From Coprinus comatus (Eukaryota; Basidiomycota; Agaricomycetes; Agaricales; Agaricaceae), in NCBI GenBank assembly GCA_034638255.1, contig JAWPGT010000001.1:930001-994000 (forward strand): a DNA stretch of 64,000 nucleotides, in the 5' to 3' direction. Made by a program: the position numbers and the translations under genes. This document shows, in pieces, positions 36,484 to 48,532 of the stretch (positions are counted from its first letter, which is position 1; each line of letters opens with the position of its first letter). The notes below the pieces were generated by a model. It saw nothing but the letters and a program-made list of their open reading frames with translations, did no database searches and was not told the DNA's origin.

Positions 36484-39356
36484 ATGCCCCAAAACCCCTC
36501 CTTCGACCACCCCTCCTACTTCAACCTAGACCCCTCCCAGGCCGCAAAGCAGATGGCTGCCCTCAGTGCCGCCAGCAATGCCCGGATAGCCGCCAACAGC
36601 CGGGCCCCCCCTTCAATGAGCGCTGGTGGCGGAACAAGCTCGGGGCCATTTCTCGGGGGAATAGGACCAGCAGGCTATTCAGGTTCTAAACACGACCTCT
36701 TGTCTGCTTCTGTGAATGGACATGCGAATTTTCAGCTGCCGATTAATCATAGCGTACCACATACCCCAAACTCGGCTGTCAATTCTTCTTTCCTCGATCC
36801 AGCCATGTCACAACCTTCCCCACAGGCTGTTTCCCTCAAACAGCGCCAGCAGAGTTTCCTCGCAGGCCTCGCAAATGTCATGGCTAAGCGGAATACCCCT
36901 CTGCCGCCTCCACTCACAGGCGTGCCAACTCCAAACTATGACCCAAATACTTCTCCTTGGTCATACATTGAACCCTCAGAAGTAGGTTCCTTCCGACTGG
37001 CTGGCCACGATGTTAATCTCTTCAAACTTTGGGGTCTTGTGATGCAACATGGGGGTGCACAAGCAGTACGAGTACCCATTCAACTCCTGTCCTCATTCAC
37101 TCATTGTCTTCTAGATCAAAGCTAATAATGGGTGGCCCTCAATCTGTGTCGAATTCAATTTGCCAGAAGAGTACCCTCAGGCGCCGATACACGGTCTCAC
37201 TTCAGTCGCTGCCCAATTAGAGCAGATGTATACCGCCATTCTCTACCCTTTTGAAGACCTGTACAAAAAGAACATTCAGGAGCAACAACGCAAGGCCCAA
37301 ATGGCTGCCCGTCAGCAGGCCCAAATGCGTGGCATGCCTCCTATGGGTGTTCAACCTGGTTCAGTGCAACGTGGTTCTATGGCCAATGGCATGGGTATAA
37401 TGGGCCAGCCTGTCCAGGGAGCAGTGTCGAATTCCAATGGCGCACACTTCCCGAACCCAGGCCCTCATACCCCCCATACACCTCATCAGCGACCAGCACA
37501 AGCAGTTTCTAATCTTGGATCTGTTTCTCAATCGACCCCCCAACCCGGAATATCGCATCCCTCGGACTCCAATCTTCTGGACGGTGATATACAAGGGATC
37601 AAAAGGAAGTTGGAAGCTGAAGATGGGGATGGCAAACGAGCGAGGCAAAAGACAGGTGAGTTCAAAATCAAAGCTTTTCTATTCAGAATCAGATGACCCA
37701 TCTTTCACCACAGATTCTCTTGATAACAATGCCGTAAGTCCTTTTACTCCGCGTTCAGTGCTCGCGCCTAACTGTTTGTATTTAAAGCTGCCTTCCGCAA
37801 ACGGTGATACATCTGTTCCACATCAACAACCCCAGAATACTATACCAGCACGGATGCGGCAGCCACTCAGGCGCAAGATCGAATACGCCCCTTTGGCGAG
37901 AGAACTGGATACTTATGGTGGCAGGGATCTCCGATTAATTGACCTGGAATGGAATTCCGTTCCACAGCGACGACCTATGCGCGACATCAACGATTGGGGC
38001 ACCATCGATATCGAAGGGCTGCGAATGTCCATCCGTTCCAAACTTCCAAACGAATTGTCTTACGCATTCACGACACTCACCATCTTGTCTACAATGCGGG
38101 GACAAAGTCCTGGCTCTGGATTTCCAATCTACCAATGCTCAGATCTCTTTGACGACCTCTTGGACTTTCTGGAAGAGGAGGCATTTGGTGATTCCCCAGA
38201 TGATTTACCAGAGGATGGATATACGGAAGTTCCCCCGATAATATCACATCGTCAGATGTTGGATACCATATATGAGAAGGAGCTACAGCCTTTTGCCGCG
38301 CTAGAGGACCGCCAGGGGAGTAAGCATATTTCCTCTGGGCCTAAACCACGCCCAGCGGATACAATTCTTACGATCATCAATATCCTGCGAAACCTGTCCG
38401 TTGTTCAAGACAATTGGCAATTTTTGTCGCGTCATGATAGACTCATAGATGTCATGTTGCGTCTGTGTGCCATCACGCGCCAAAGGCATTCACTTGCCCC
38501 TGCTTCTCCCAACCTATCACTGTCGGATCTGGTTTCAATACGCAAAGATACCCTCCTTACGCTCGTGAACCTTGCTGGGTTTATCACACTTTCCTCTTCA
38601 TCCTCTCTATCGCCTGGTGTAACGCGTATGTCACGGCGAGCGTATGAACTCGTGGCGTCCTATCTTGTTCACCCTAGCGAAGCTGTTTCCCCTTATGTAT
38701 CGGTACAACTTAGTGGGCAACCACCAAATGCATCCATGAAACCACCGTCCTTAGCTGACATGGCATTGGAGGTTTTCACGCGTTTCAGTCATTCAGATGC
38801 GAATCGACATGTCCTGTCACAAACCATTCCGAAGACTCATATATGGCAACTTTTCGAATGTCTGGTTCACCGATTCCCTTTGACAGACCTGGACTTCCAA
38901 ATTCTTGGACGTGATCCTTGGTTGAGCTATCTAGAAAAGATCACCATGTCGTTGTATTCATTATCGTTCCTAGCACCACCGTCTCTCAAGCAACGGTTAA
39001 AGTCTGATCGCGGGCTTGCTGTCAAGAACGTCATGTTCCGACTGGTGCAAAAGGTTTTAACCAACCCTAATGCCGAACTACGAATGTGGTTCTCTATTTG
39101 CTGCCGACGGGCCATTGAAACGATGAAAGTACTTGACGATGAAGGGGACATGTTTGATACCTCAGAGCCCGCTACAGCAACACTGTCGTTTGGTATGGGA
39201 TTCGCAGATGCAAGCGATAGCGCTATGGAGGGTGGAACAGGGTTGCTAGGGGGCTATCGGGATGCTGCGTGGCCTGTTCTTATGTCAAGGGATGTTGTTG
39301 AGGACGAGATTATGTTCCGAGAGTTGGAGAGCCTTGCACGGGTGGAGTGTCAGTAA
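36484..39356 (+). CDS. SWI1: ARID-domain subunit of SWI/SNF chromatin remodeller (Swi1-like)
   Basis: The protein of about 905 residues has a Gln/Pro/Asn-rich N-terminus (MPQNPSFDHPSYFNLDPS). An ARID fold starts near residue 120 (KQRQQSFLAGLANVMAKRNT ... VNLFKLWGLVMQHGGAQ, spliced to IKANNGWPSICVEF). A low-complexity Gln/Met/Pro linker follows, then a helical C-terminal domain (YEKELQPFAALEDRQ, TIINILRNLSVVQDNWQFL, LTLVNLAGFITLS) typical of Swi1/ARID1. Swi1 tethers and targets the ATP-dependent SWI/SNF complex to promoters. Three introns. The start at 36484 is the first in-frame ATG before the conserved part; the longer upstream frame (from 36322) runs into the shared promoter. Confidence 0.85.
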
Positions 39357-39474
39357 CCATTTATATTCCCCATGTAATTTGTACAATGTCTTTATGTCTT
39401 TATGCTGTTCTGCACGTGACGACGAGAAGATCAATTAATTGGCTGTTTATAAGTTGGTCATCGCCAACCATGAA

Positions 39475-41509
39475 ATGCCTATGGCTGACTCTCTACCTCC
39501 CCCAACATACTCACAAGAAGACCCTGGTGCCATCGACCAGAACATTCGTGAACCGCAAATCCAAATTCTGCCCACGGTCGATGCGATAAATTTTCAAAGC
39601 GGTTACCTTGGTGCTGAGGGAGAACGTGCAGCTATCGAAGGAGAAATTCAAATCAAGGACATCGAGCACGCTCAGTGGTCAAAGCTGTGAGTGGTACAGT
39701 CCTTGTTGCTGGATGATTTGGTGCTGAACTACAAATAGTGCATTAACGCTCCGAACGTACGAGGCTGCTTACAATCACGACATTGAACTGGACTGCAAGG
39801 AGTTTACTCTGCACACACACCATTCCCGAGGCTCATTCCCCTCCACCTTTCCCTTTTCTATTCCCCTTCCCCCAGATACTCCACAATCAGTCCAAACCCC
39901 ACACTCTTCGCTCGCACATACTTTAACCGCCTCTCTCCACCCAGTCGATCCACAGTCTCCAATCCTGTCCAGGCATATCCGAGTTTACACCAGACGCTAT
40001 ACCTCTCATACCCTGTCTCTGCCAGTTGCCCCAGAAATACACTCGCTCAGTGACCCTGCACGTATGCAAGTTCAGGTACCCAGAACCTCATTCAAGGTTG
40101 GAGAACCTATTCCAGTATATGTCACAGTTCCTCCGCCGTCCAAGGAGATCGTTATCGACAAAGGCCTCAGGTTAAGGAATGCCCGGGTTGATCTAGTCAG
40201 AGTTGTTAAGGTGAAGCGGGAAATAGTTGATGAAAGGGACACAGATTCAGATTCGGGTTTCTCTACAGCAAATGGTGTTGACGAAGACCATGCTGAATCG
40301 TCAAACAGCAACGCCGAAATGAGCCTTCCGGCACATCCTCCATCTATCAAGTTTCCCTTTTCTCCAGTGTTAACCGGCTCATCGTCGTCACATAAAACCG
40401 TCGTTGCCCGTTCCGGCGCCACTTGCCGTTTCCATACATCTCGCTCAATCAAACTACGGTTCCTCCTCCGTCCATCATTTGCAACCACATCTCCGACAGT
40501 AACACATAGCTCACTGCCAAGTAGCGATCATCAGGAATTAGGACTATCTGATGGTGATACTCCCTCGATTTCACAAGCAACACTACTTCACTCCATCACA
40601 TTTCATCTTCATGTACAAATATCTTTTCTGGACACAAAACAACAATCGGAGAAAACATCAACTCTACGGATTCCAATTACTATGCTACCACCCGCTGCTC
40701 GTTTACCCGAGATCTCACAAACATTTGATCAAGCATATTCGAAGAAACATGACCGTCCACCGGTGCAAACTAATCGCTACGATGACAATGAGTGGGAAGT
40801 ACCTCATTACTCTGAGGGAGAAGCAGGCCCAAGCATGTCGTCCAATGGTGCACCACCCCCATTCGAGGAGCGTGATGCCCCCCCGCCATTTTTCAGTTCT
40901 GCGGCTGAGGCATCTACATCGTCAAGATTGCCCACTTTCTTGGAGTCCGAAAGGGAAATCCTGATACCGGACTCGAGCTATGATTTCGTCGACCTACCAG
41001 ATGTATTATCCGTCATCGAGGGTGAAGGAATCAGATTCGGTTTCCATGCTGTTGATCAATTCGATGGTCACTCGGAAGATATGCGAAGATCAATGACACC
41101 GCCTCCTACGATGGAAATGGCTGCAGGGGACACAGATTTAACTGCACTCACAGAAATACGGGAGTCATCACAGGGTTTAACTCTTGTTTTTGATCAGTCC
41201 GAGGATAATATGATATCGGAAGAACAACCACCGCCCCCACCACCGATGGATGATCCATCAGATCCCCCACCTTCTATAGATGACTCCACGTTCAGGCGGC
41301 CTGGTGGATTTGAACATATTTCCCCATCACAGTCTCCGCCACTATCAATACCAGTGTACGGTGAAGAACAAAATATCTTATCACCGCCACCCGGAATATC
41401 AAGCTCGACTGGTCCAACCACGCCTGGGCATGCTCCACCTCCATATCTGATACCAGATGTACACCATGATCAGGAGAGCGTTAGCAGACCGCCACCATAT
41501 GTGGACTAG
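39475..41509 (+). CDS. Arrestin-fold protein with PPxY motifs (ART-like trafficking adaptor)
   Basis: The start MPMADSLPPPTYSQED already holds a PPxY motif (PPTY). The arrestin-N type sandwich follows (GYLGAEGERAAIEGEIQI, spliced to ALTLRTYEAAYNHDIELDC, then GSFPSTFPFSIPLPPDTPQS). Arrestin-C follows (VQVPRTSFKVGEPIPVYVTV, VDLVRVVKVKREIVDERD, LLHSITFHLHVQISFLD). The long Pro-rich tail ends with two more PPxY motifs (PPPYLIP and PPPYVD at the very end). PPxY motifs bind WW domains of Rsp5/Nedd4 ubiquitin ligases. Such adaptors direct membrane transporters to endocytosis. One intron only (39690-39738), the fewest of any long gene here. About 660 residues. Confidence 0.85.
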
Positions 41510-41668
41510 AATTACTTATGGCAACCATCCTCTAAAACAATATATTCAGAAGGATATTACGGACCTACTGTATAGAAATTTGAAGTAAAGCAATAATGAG
41601 ACAATGAAAAGTAATTAGAAGAAAGTCATGTGCATAATAACAAAAAGTGACCAGAGAACGGGTGAGGC

Positions 41669-42744
41669 TTAACAATTGCAAGCGTCCTTCGTTTTGGCTT
41701 GGCCCTCTTGTAGATTAACGTTGTTGTCTCTGGCGTTAGTACTACGACCTCCTGCCCCTGGGCGAGTAGAACCACCACGAGAAGCCGCAAGAATATGCTC
41801 GATAGGGATCTTCTTGGCTATGTGAGATAGAAATACTATTAGTAAACCCTAGCAACCAGCTTATACAATGTTGTACACCCACCAATTTCTGTAAAGATCT
41901 CAACAATGCCTTCTCCAGTCTTTGCACTAGTTTCAAAGAACAACAATCCAGCCTCTTGTGCATATGCCTGAGCCTCTTCTCTGGGAACTTGTCTCAGGCT
42001 TTCAGGTTCACCTGATGGTGAGCCAGGTGTTTCGCCAGGTGTCGCTGTAGCATCATCAGCCTCATCATCAGAATCTGGAGAGGTTGGCGAGCTAGCAGAT
42101 AAGGTGGAGGGTTGAACGAGATCGACTTTGTTTCCAGCAAGGGCAATAACGATGTTGGGATTTGCTTGACGTTGCAGTTCTTTTACCCATGACTTGGCCT
42201 TCTCCAAGCTGGTGGCCTTAGTGACATCATAAACTACAACTGCAGCTTGTGCGTTGCGGTAGTACATTGGCTATTGAGGTGTAAAATATATTAGGGGGAA
42301 ATGATTCGAATGTAGACAAACGAACAATGAACATACTGCAAGTGAGTGGAAACGCTCCTGCCCAGCAGTATCCCAAATTTCATACCGCAAGATGCGATCT
42401 TCGAGACGGCATTTTTGAGTTAGAAATGCGGCGCCAATGGTTGGTTCTTTGTTAGGCTGGAATTCGTCGGAGACCTGTATAAGTGCGAATAAGGAATTGC
42501 ATAGTGGGGATTAGAGTGCTGCAGTGATTGTGGTTACGGATAAACGCGACCTACGAAGCGGAGTACGACAGAGGACTTTCCAACCGCTGCTTCGCCTGCA
42601 AGGACAACGAGAAATGAGTAGTTGAACTTGAAGTCGATGGGGGATAATAGGAAAGAAGGGATGGAAGGGGAAGGTATACGAACCGAGCAGCACAAGCTTG
42701 ACTTGGACAGACTTGTCCTGAGAACCAGAGGCAGCTTCAGCCAT
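41669..42744 (-). CDS. Rab5-type GTPase (Ypt5/Vps21) with an acidic insertion
   Basis: Early-endosome small GTPase. The N-terminus [21 protein letters not shown] is followed by the P-loop (spliced), IGAAFLTQ in switch [21 protein letters not shown] in switch [22 protein letters not shown], the G4 box NKVD and the G5 box [10 protein letters not shown]. The C-terminus ends in CNC, a CxC prenylation motif. Between NKVD and the G5 box a Ser/Pro/acidic stretch of about 40 residues is inserted ([20 protein letters not shown] and on), which ordinary Rab5 proteins lack. Four introns. Identity is sure; the effect of the insertion is unknown. Confidence 0.92.
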
Positions 42745-42896
42745 TTAAGGGGATCGGCAAGAGATTGTCGGGGGGAGGGTAATGTGGCAGGAAGAAGATG
42801 GAGAGAGACTGTAAAGGCAGTGTGACAGACAGTACTGATGTTTGTCTCGTGTTTGTATTCTTTCTATTTACGCATACACAACAGGTCACAAACTCA

Positions 42897-45024
42897 TCAT
42901 GATAACATACTCTGTACTGGAACCTGTACATAGTCTTCGTAGAACGGACGCAATTGCTCGCAAGTTACAAACAATCCAACTTCGAGCTCCACCTGGGGTT
43001 CCGTGTAGAAAATTTCTGGGCATATGAATTCAGGGATACTGGATGTCATATTATCCACTGTATTCTTGGTATCGTCCCTGGCGAATACAACACGTTTTCG
43101 AGATTTTTGAATCGCAGGAGATTTCTGAAAGGCAAATTTCTGGTTGAAGAACCAGTAAGGTTGAGATTGATAATTTGGCTGGACATGCTTGAGATATGCT
43201 TCGTATCGGCCTTTGGGATCGCCGTATGCCGCAGCAATGGCAGCAACATGTGGTGCAAGCTGCTTCACATCTTCGTTTTTCGCATCCATTAGCATGGCGT
43301 GGTCTACAGCATCTTGAATTGTTGCCCCGTACTTCGATTTCGTTGTCCAAAAACTGAGTCCCAGCGCATCACCGAGCTTGGCCAAAGTCTAGAAAGGGAT
43401 GATATGGGTTCAGATTTCAGATTTGGAAATACTTACAATCAATGCCTCCAAGTTAAAACTGCGATAATGGAAAGGCCTAGTACGGACTGCCTCAAACGGT
43501 TGTTCTCCTGAAGCCGCGATTTGATCAATGAACCGCGTCGCAAAAAAGTCTCGCAAAACCGTTCGAGCCCCGTCAAGGTCTTGAACCAGAATTTTTGCTG
43601 CGGCTAGTTGAGCGGCAAAGAAAGTGCCGTGGTTACTGAAAACTTGTGAGCGGGAACATCCTGAGTCTCTAGCTTTCTCACTTTGGGCGGGTAGCAGTCT
43701 TGCGTGCAATACTGCTCGCTGTTAACCAACCCAAGTACTCCATTCCCCACTTGTTCATTGCCTGATCTTGCGTGGTCGCCCAACAGCTGGGCTTCTTGGC
43801 TCTTAGAATGATAATGGCATTGACGGTCTTGACAAAACCCCTCATGTCCAAAACGCCCATGAATGTCCCAGTTTGCCCATTTGGACCGGGTCCGCGAACA
43901 AGCTGGCCAAAATCCATATTTGGCCTCATTCGAGTTTTGGGGTTCAGGAAGAAAGCGTCGATTAGTTTGACAGCGGTGCAAGCACGCAAGGGGTCCGGTT
44001 TAATAGCATAAGAGATTGCATTAATATATATAGCTTGACTGGATAACATATCTGCATCAGGACCTGGTATGTTTCGAGTGTCAGGATTGACTTGGCCATC
44101 GTGAACAGCGTATGGGCATGTTGTCCAAGCTGTTGTTCATTAGTTGCTTGATTACTGGGAAAAATAAGATAGGACTATCAAAACACATACTTGCGCTTGA
44201 CGCCAATGGTTTCGTTGGTGAGGGTGTACAAGTGGTCTTTGCGGCAGCGCGAGCTGAACCCTGAACATTAAAAGGAAGTACTGTCAAGGATGGTAGAACA
44301 ACAGAGAGATCTATGACTCCTGTAAAAGCAGCGGGTGATGGCAATTGTGTATAGCCATGTGATGACGAATTTGGGCTTCCAGTAGCAAAAGAATCCAAAG
44401 AACTCCGGAATAGTTGTGTAGGCCGACAGGAAAGTTGGTTCATGCTCGGCACAAAGTTAGACAAGTTGGCTGGAAGTATTTGATTTTCTCCGTCTTGACC
44501 GCATTCTTCGGAATTTGCTCCATCAGGTTGATCTAATCCGATGGTGTTGGTTGCATCGATGAACTGTTTCAAACGGTTCTTGCCATTTGCACACCAGTTG
44601 CAATTTGGCCAATGGCTGATTTGTGAGTGTCACGAAAAATGGATGTTGCAACGACCTACTAAGGAGCCCAGCTCAGGTAGTCATGTATATCTTGGCTTGG
44701 GGGCAATATACCATTACTGTTGACAATTGCTGGGCCATAGGATTGAGATGACGACATCAGAAAATGAATGAAGGGCGCTTACTTTGAGGCGTTGCACGCG
44801 ACCTGAAGTTAGCCTCTCTGTGGATAGCCTCCTGAGCATCGGGGGTTGCCGCGTATGCTGCTGCCTGGACTTTGCCCATGGCGTAATCAACATTGACCCA
44901 GTCAATGTTACTGGCTGCGTATGCGGGGTGTGTATCAAAGATGCGGATGAAATACTCGGCGCTTACCGACAGCCAGGGATATAGATGAGCCGCAGAGAAG
45001 GAGACCAAGATTTTTGAGAGGCAT
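42897..45024 (-). CDS. Secreted alginate-lyase-fold protein (chondroitin AC/alginate lyase superfamily)
   Basis: The start MPLKNLGLLLCGSSISLAVA is a signal peptide, spliced to SNIDWVNVDYAMGKVQAA. Family landmarks are LPPSQDIHDYLSWAPYHWP, then WTTCPYAVHDGQVNPDTRN, MRPNMDFGQLVRGPG, GVLDMRGFVKTVNAI, the catalytic NNHGTF (made by splicing across about 43634-43677), and RTRPFHYRSFNLEAL. A Ser/Pro-rich loop sits between the first two blocks. The lyase fold cleaves uronic-acid polysaccharides by beta-elimination; the real substrate in basidiomycetes is unclear. About eight introns. It is close to the divergent acyl-CoA synthetase gene (191 bases). Confidence 0.8.
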
Positions 45025-45214
45025 CTGGATAGCTGGTTAAGGGAGAGGGGGAGGGCTGGGAAGGGATTATGAAGCGAGAGGTGGAGACTATAATGTGTGA
45101 GATTGAGTGGCAGACTGGAGGCCAGTCGGGGACGGAAGGGTGAATATGAAATGATGAGTAAAATTGATATAATGCGGGGTACAAGCGCTTAGCAGTCCCC
45201 ACTCTTCCCCATCC

Positions 45215-47962
45215 ATGTCCTTCGTCCCCACCCCAGCCAGTATCCCCCCCGCCAACGTCGTCTATCGTCTCAAGGAGCCCAGAAATGCCCCAGTAAATTC
45301 ACACCCTTTGGTACGTCTCCCACCGATTCCTTCAGCCCCTTGCCTGATCCGTCCACTACGCAATAGAACCCTCTCGACTTTATCCTCCGCGCAGCTCAAA
45401 TATATCCTGATAAGCTTGCATTGGCACACCCCAACGTCGAGCACCCTGTCTATTACTCCTTTGCTGTCTGGTATATCTCCTTCTAGCCTTCAACCCCTTC
45501 TTCCTTCCTAACCTCCTCTCCAGGGCCCAGCGTATCCAGAATCTTGCCTATGCACTCATCAAAGTCGGAATTAAACCTGGAGATCGCGTCGCGGTTATTG
45601 CCCCCAATTCGTAAGTCTTCTGTCATCCTATTAGTGTCAGCCAATACCTAAGTCAGCTATAGCCCACTCATTGCAGGTACAGTATATCTGTGCATACCAC
45701 AAAACTCTTATATTGACAGGGACACGTCATCGGTCAGATGCCCACCACGGTATTCTCGCTGCTAGAGCCATTGTGACTCCTATTAACACTAGGCTGAAGC
45801 CTTCTGAAGTTACATATATTCTGCAACACAGTGGTGCTTCTCTTGTCTTGGTGGACTACGAGTATGTCAACCTGATCCCATCCGACATCAAGGTTCCCGT
45901 CATAGTGTCAAGGGATACCGGCAGATGTGACAAAGGCGACCCTTATGAAGCATTCCTGGCCGAAGGTCGAGAATACAGTCAAGAACAGTCGTGGGGTGGC
46001 CTGGACATGGAGCAGGATGAGAATGTAGCAGGAGTCCTTTGCTATACGTACGTGTTTTCAGCTGCCCCCCCCCCCCCTTTGAATATAGTTCGCTCATTTC
46101 CAATAGATCTGGGACTACAGGAAGGGTAAGTGCTCTAAATTCCTGCGGTGCTTAACAAAGTTGACCATCATCTCAGCCGAAAGGTGTGATCACTACATTA
46201 AGAGGTAACTAAATATCTTCCTTCACCATTCCAGATGCTCATACTCATGATCAAGGCTCCTATCTGGCTGCAATTGGCAATGCTCATGAGGGACGGTAAG
46301 TTTGCTTTTTTCTTGATAACCTTACCGTACCAACTTCTTTTCAAGAATGAATCGTGATTCTATCTATTTGTGGTCAGTTACAATATTAGACTGTTTTGCT
46401 TCTTACATTTTCTCATAGTTGGTGTAAAGGATCCTACCCATGTTTCATGCTGCAGGGTGGACGTACCCTTGGGCTTGTGTCTTTGCGTTCTCCCAACAGG
46501 TACCTTGATTCTCTACCCGCTCGTCCTTTCATTTCATCCTCGGTTTAAGATCACATTGCGCACGGTCAACTACACACATATTTGGCAACATGTCTTGCAT
46601 TCTGGGGTTACACATTATTGCGGAGCCCCAACTGTCCAGGTCATTTCCTTCGTACTTTCTTTTTTTATGCTCAAACTAACTTGTGTCGAAGATCGGCATT
46701 GTTAATGATCCTCAAGCTCGGAAGCCACCTCAACGTGTAACAGCTATTATTGGTGAGCACTATCAAAAAATGTTGAGCCAGTGTTAAAACTCTACCGCAA
46801 AGCTGGTGCGGCTCCGACTGCTCACCTCATCTCCGAGCTCGAAAAACTGGGTTTCAACCCCGTCCATGTATATGGCTTAACGTAAGTTTCTCGCCTCACG
46901 CATAATTTTGAGCTTACATTTGCTTCTTAGTGAGGTAAACACCTATTATTAACTGTTTTTTTTGGTTTATTAACCAGTATATCAGACATACGGACCTTTC
47001 ACGCGCAATTACGATCAAACAAACTGGTCAACTCTGCCTCTTGAACATCGTGCTCGTCTTATGGCCCAACAGGGCAAGGCCTTCGCTACAGCACGTGAAG
47101 TTCGTGTCGTTTTTCCTCCCGCAGAGGATGAGGTAGACCCTATTCTACGTGATGTTCCTCGTGATGGTAAAACAGTCGGTGAAATTGTCACTACAGGCAA
47201 TATTGTTATGAAAGAGGTATATTATTTCAACGTTCTTAACACCTCAATAACCTCTGTCAACTAACGATTTTTTGTAGTATTTTCAGGATCCTGAAGCTAC
47301 TCGTAAAGCATTCCAGGGTAATGCTTTTAGGACTGGGGATCTTGCAGTAATGCACCCTGATGGAACAATCGCCATCATGGATAGAAGCAAGGACATCATC
47401 ATTTCTGGTGGAGAGGTAACGACTATAGAGTAAATCTAAAATCAAAGCATTAATAACAAATTAATCTACAGAATGCATCCAGTCTTGCCATTGAACAAGG
47501 TATATATAGCATCTCCACTCTTTTTTTTTTGACTATTCTTACTGTGTCATTTTTTGTAGAACTTGCAAGTCATCCTCATGTTCTAGAAGTTAGTGTTGTC
47601 GCAAGAAACCATATCAAATGGGGTGAACGCCCAATGGCATTTGTAATCTTACATCCACAACATGTCGCTAAATGGACTGGCCGCCACCATGAATTTGCCA
47701 AGGAACTTAAGGAACACGCCAAAGCTCGCTTACCAGGCTTTGCATGCCCCGAGTGGGTAGAAGTAGTTCCTGAATTACCCGTAAGTTGTTTTTTATTATT
47801 CCTTCTTCACATTCTCCATCTTCCATTTTTCTTGCATATCCGAGATTATTGAAATAATATACTGATTTTCTTGTCTATTTTACTCTCTTTAAATATAAAC
47901 AGAAAACCTCTACGGGAAAGATCCTGAAGACTGAACTCCGCAAATTGGTTGCGAAGTTGTAG
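45215..47962 (+). CDS. AMP-forming acyl-CoA synthetase with C-terminal AKL (peroxisomal)
   Basis: Adenylate-forming enzyme that activates a carboxylic acid to acyl-AMP and then acyl-CoA. The N-terminus FILRAAQIYPDKLALAHP is followed by NTRLKPSEVTYILQHSGASL, then the AMP-binding loop SGTTGRPKG, split between two introns. WILPMFHAAGW, YGLTETYGPFTRNY, FRTGDLAVMHPDGTIAIMDR and the catalytic-lysine end KTSTGKILKTELRKL follow. The last three residues, AKL, form a type 1 peroxisomal signal. Sequence style fits the medium-chain fatty-acyl/acetoacetyl-type synthetases; the acid is not clear. At least 14 introns. A 4-base exon at 46931-46934 (TGAG) is needed to make LTETYG. Stop TAG at 47960-47962. Confidence 0.85.
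46931..46934 (+). other. 4-base micro-exon in the acyl-CoA synthetase gene
   Basis: TGAG is flanked by CTTCTTAG and GTAAAC. It joins GGC TTA AC to ACA TAC GGA, giving Leu-Thr-Glu-Thr-Tyr-Gly, the family's conserved GLTETYG. Both flanking introns (46882-46930 and 46935-46987) have normal size. Confidence 0.8.
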
Positions 47963-48532
47963 TTCGTATACTAAATAAGAGATCTATATGTACTGCCATC
48001 TTGAAAAATATGTATCGGTAAAATGACATCAAGTTTTAGGAGGGTGTTAGGGAAGGGGAAAAGAAAAGTGCGAAGGATTCGGATCCACAGCGAACAAAAA
48101 AAACGTAGTGATAGAGCGGGGTAACAGTATAAATAACTGTCTATTTGTGTGTGTAAAAGAGGGAGAGAAAGGAAACACACAAAAGTTGAGTTAAGGAGCG
48201 TCTTCGTTGTTTATATGCAAAAATGTGGTTTTAAGTGAAATGAATGTCTGTGTGTGCATGAGATATGTTGTTGCTAAAGAAAACGATAGAAATGGGAGAT
48301 GGCAGTATGGCAATATGGCAATATGGTTTATAGCCATACAACTGGGTAGATAATATATAATATAAAAATGATTGAAGGGTGCCCATAATTCGTCGTTATT
48401 GTCAAAAAAAAAAAACACATTAAATGATTGTGCATGTGCATGTGCATTGTGTCCGATCGATAGTTTGTGAGTGGTATATGTGTGCGTGAGGGAAATAGAC
48501 GAGAGTCAAAGAGTCAAGTTGATAGCAATTCC
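47963..48532. other. Convergent intergenic region, 570 bases, low complexity
   Basis: Lies between two gene ends. It holds short simple repeats: TGTGTG/GTGTAAA near 48145, GGCAATAT repeated near 48305-48325, a run of A at about 48403-48416, and TGCATG repeated near 48432-48450. No gene or RNA recognised. Confidence 0.5.

Noticed and set aside
46065..46077. Run of 13 C
   Set aside because: Lies inside an intron of the acyl-CoA synthetase; probably a slippage-prone tract or sequencing risk, with no coding effect.
41669..47962. Possible secondary-metabolite or catabolic gene cluster (lyase, acyl-CoA synthetase, Rab5, arrestin)
   Set aside because: No polyketide or peptide synthetase core, no transporter, no dedicated regulator; the neighbours are housekeeping genes.
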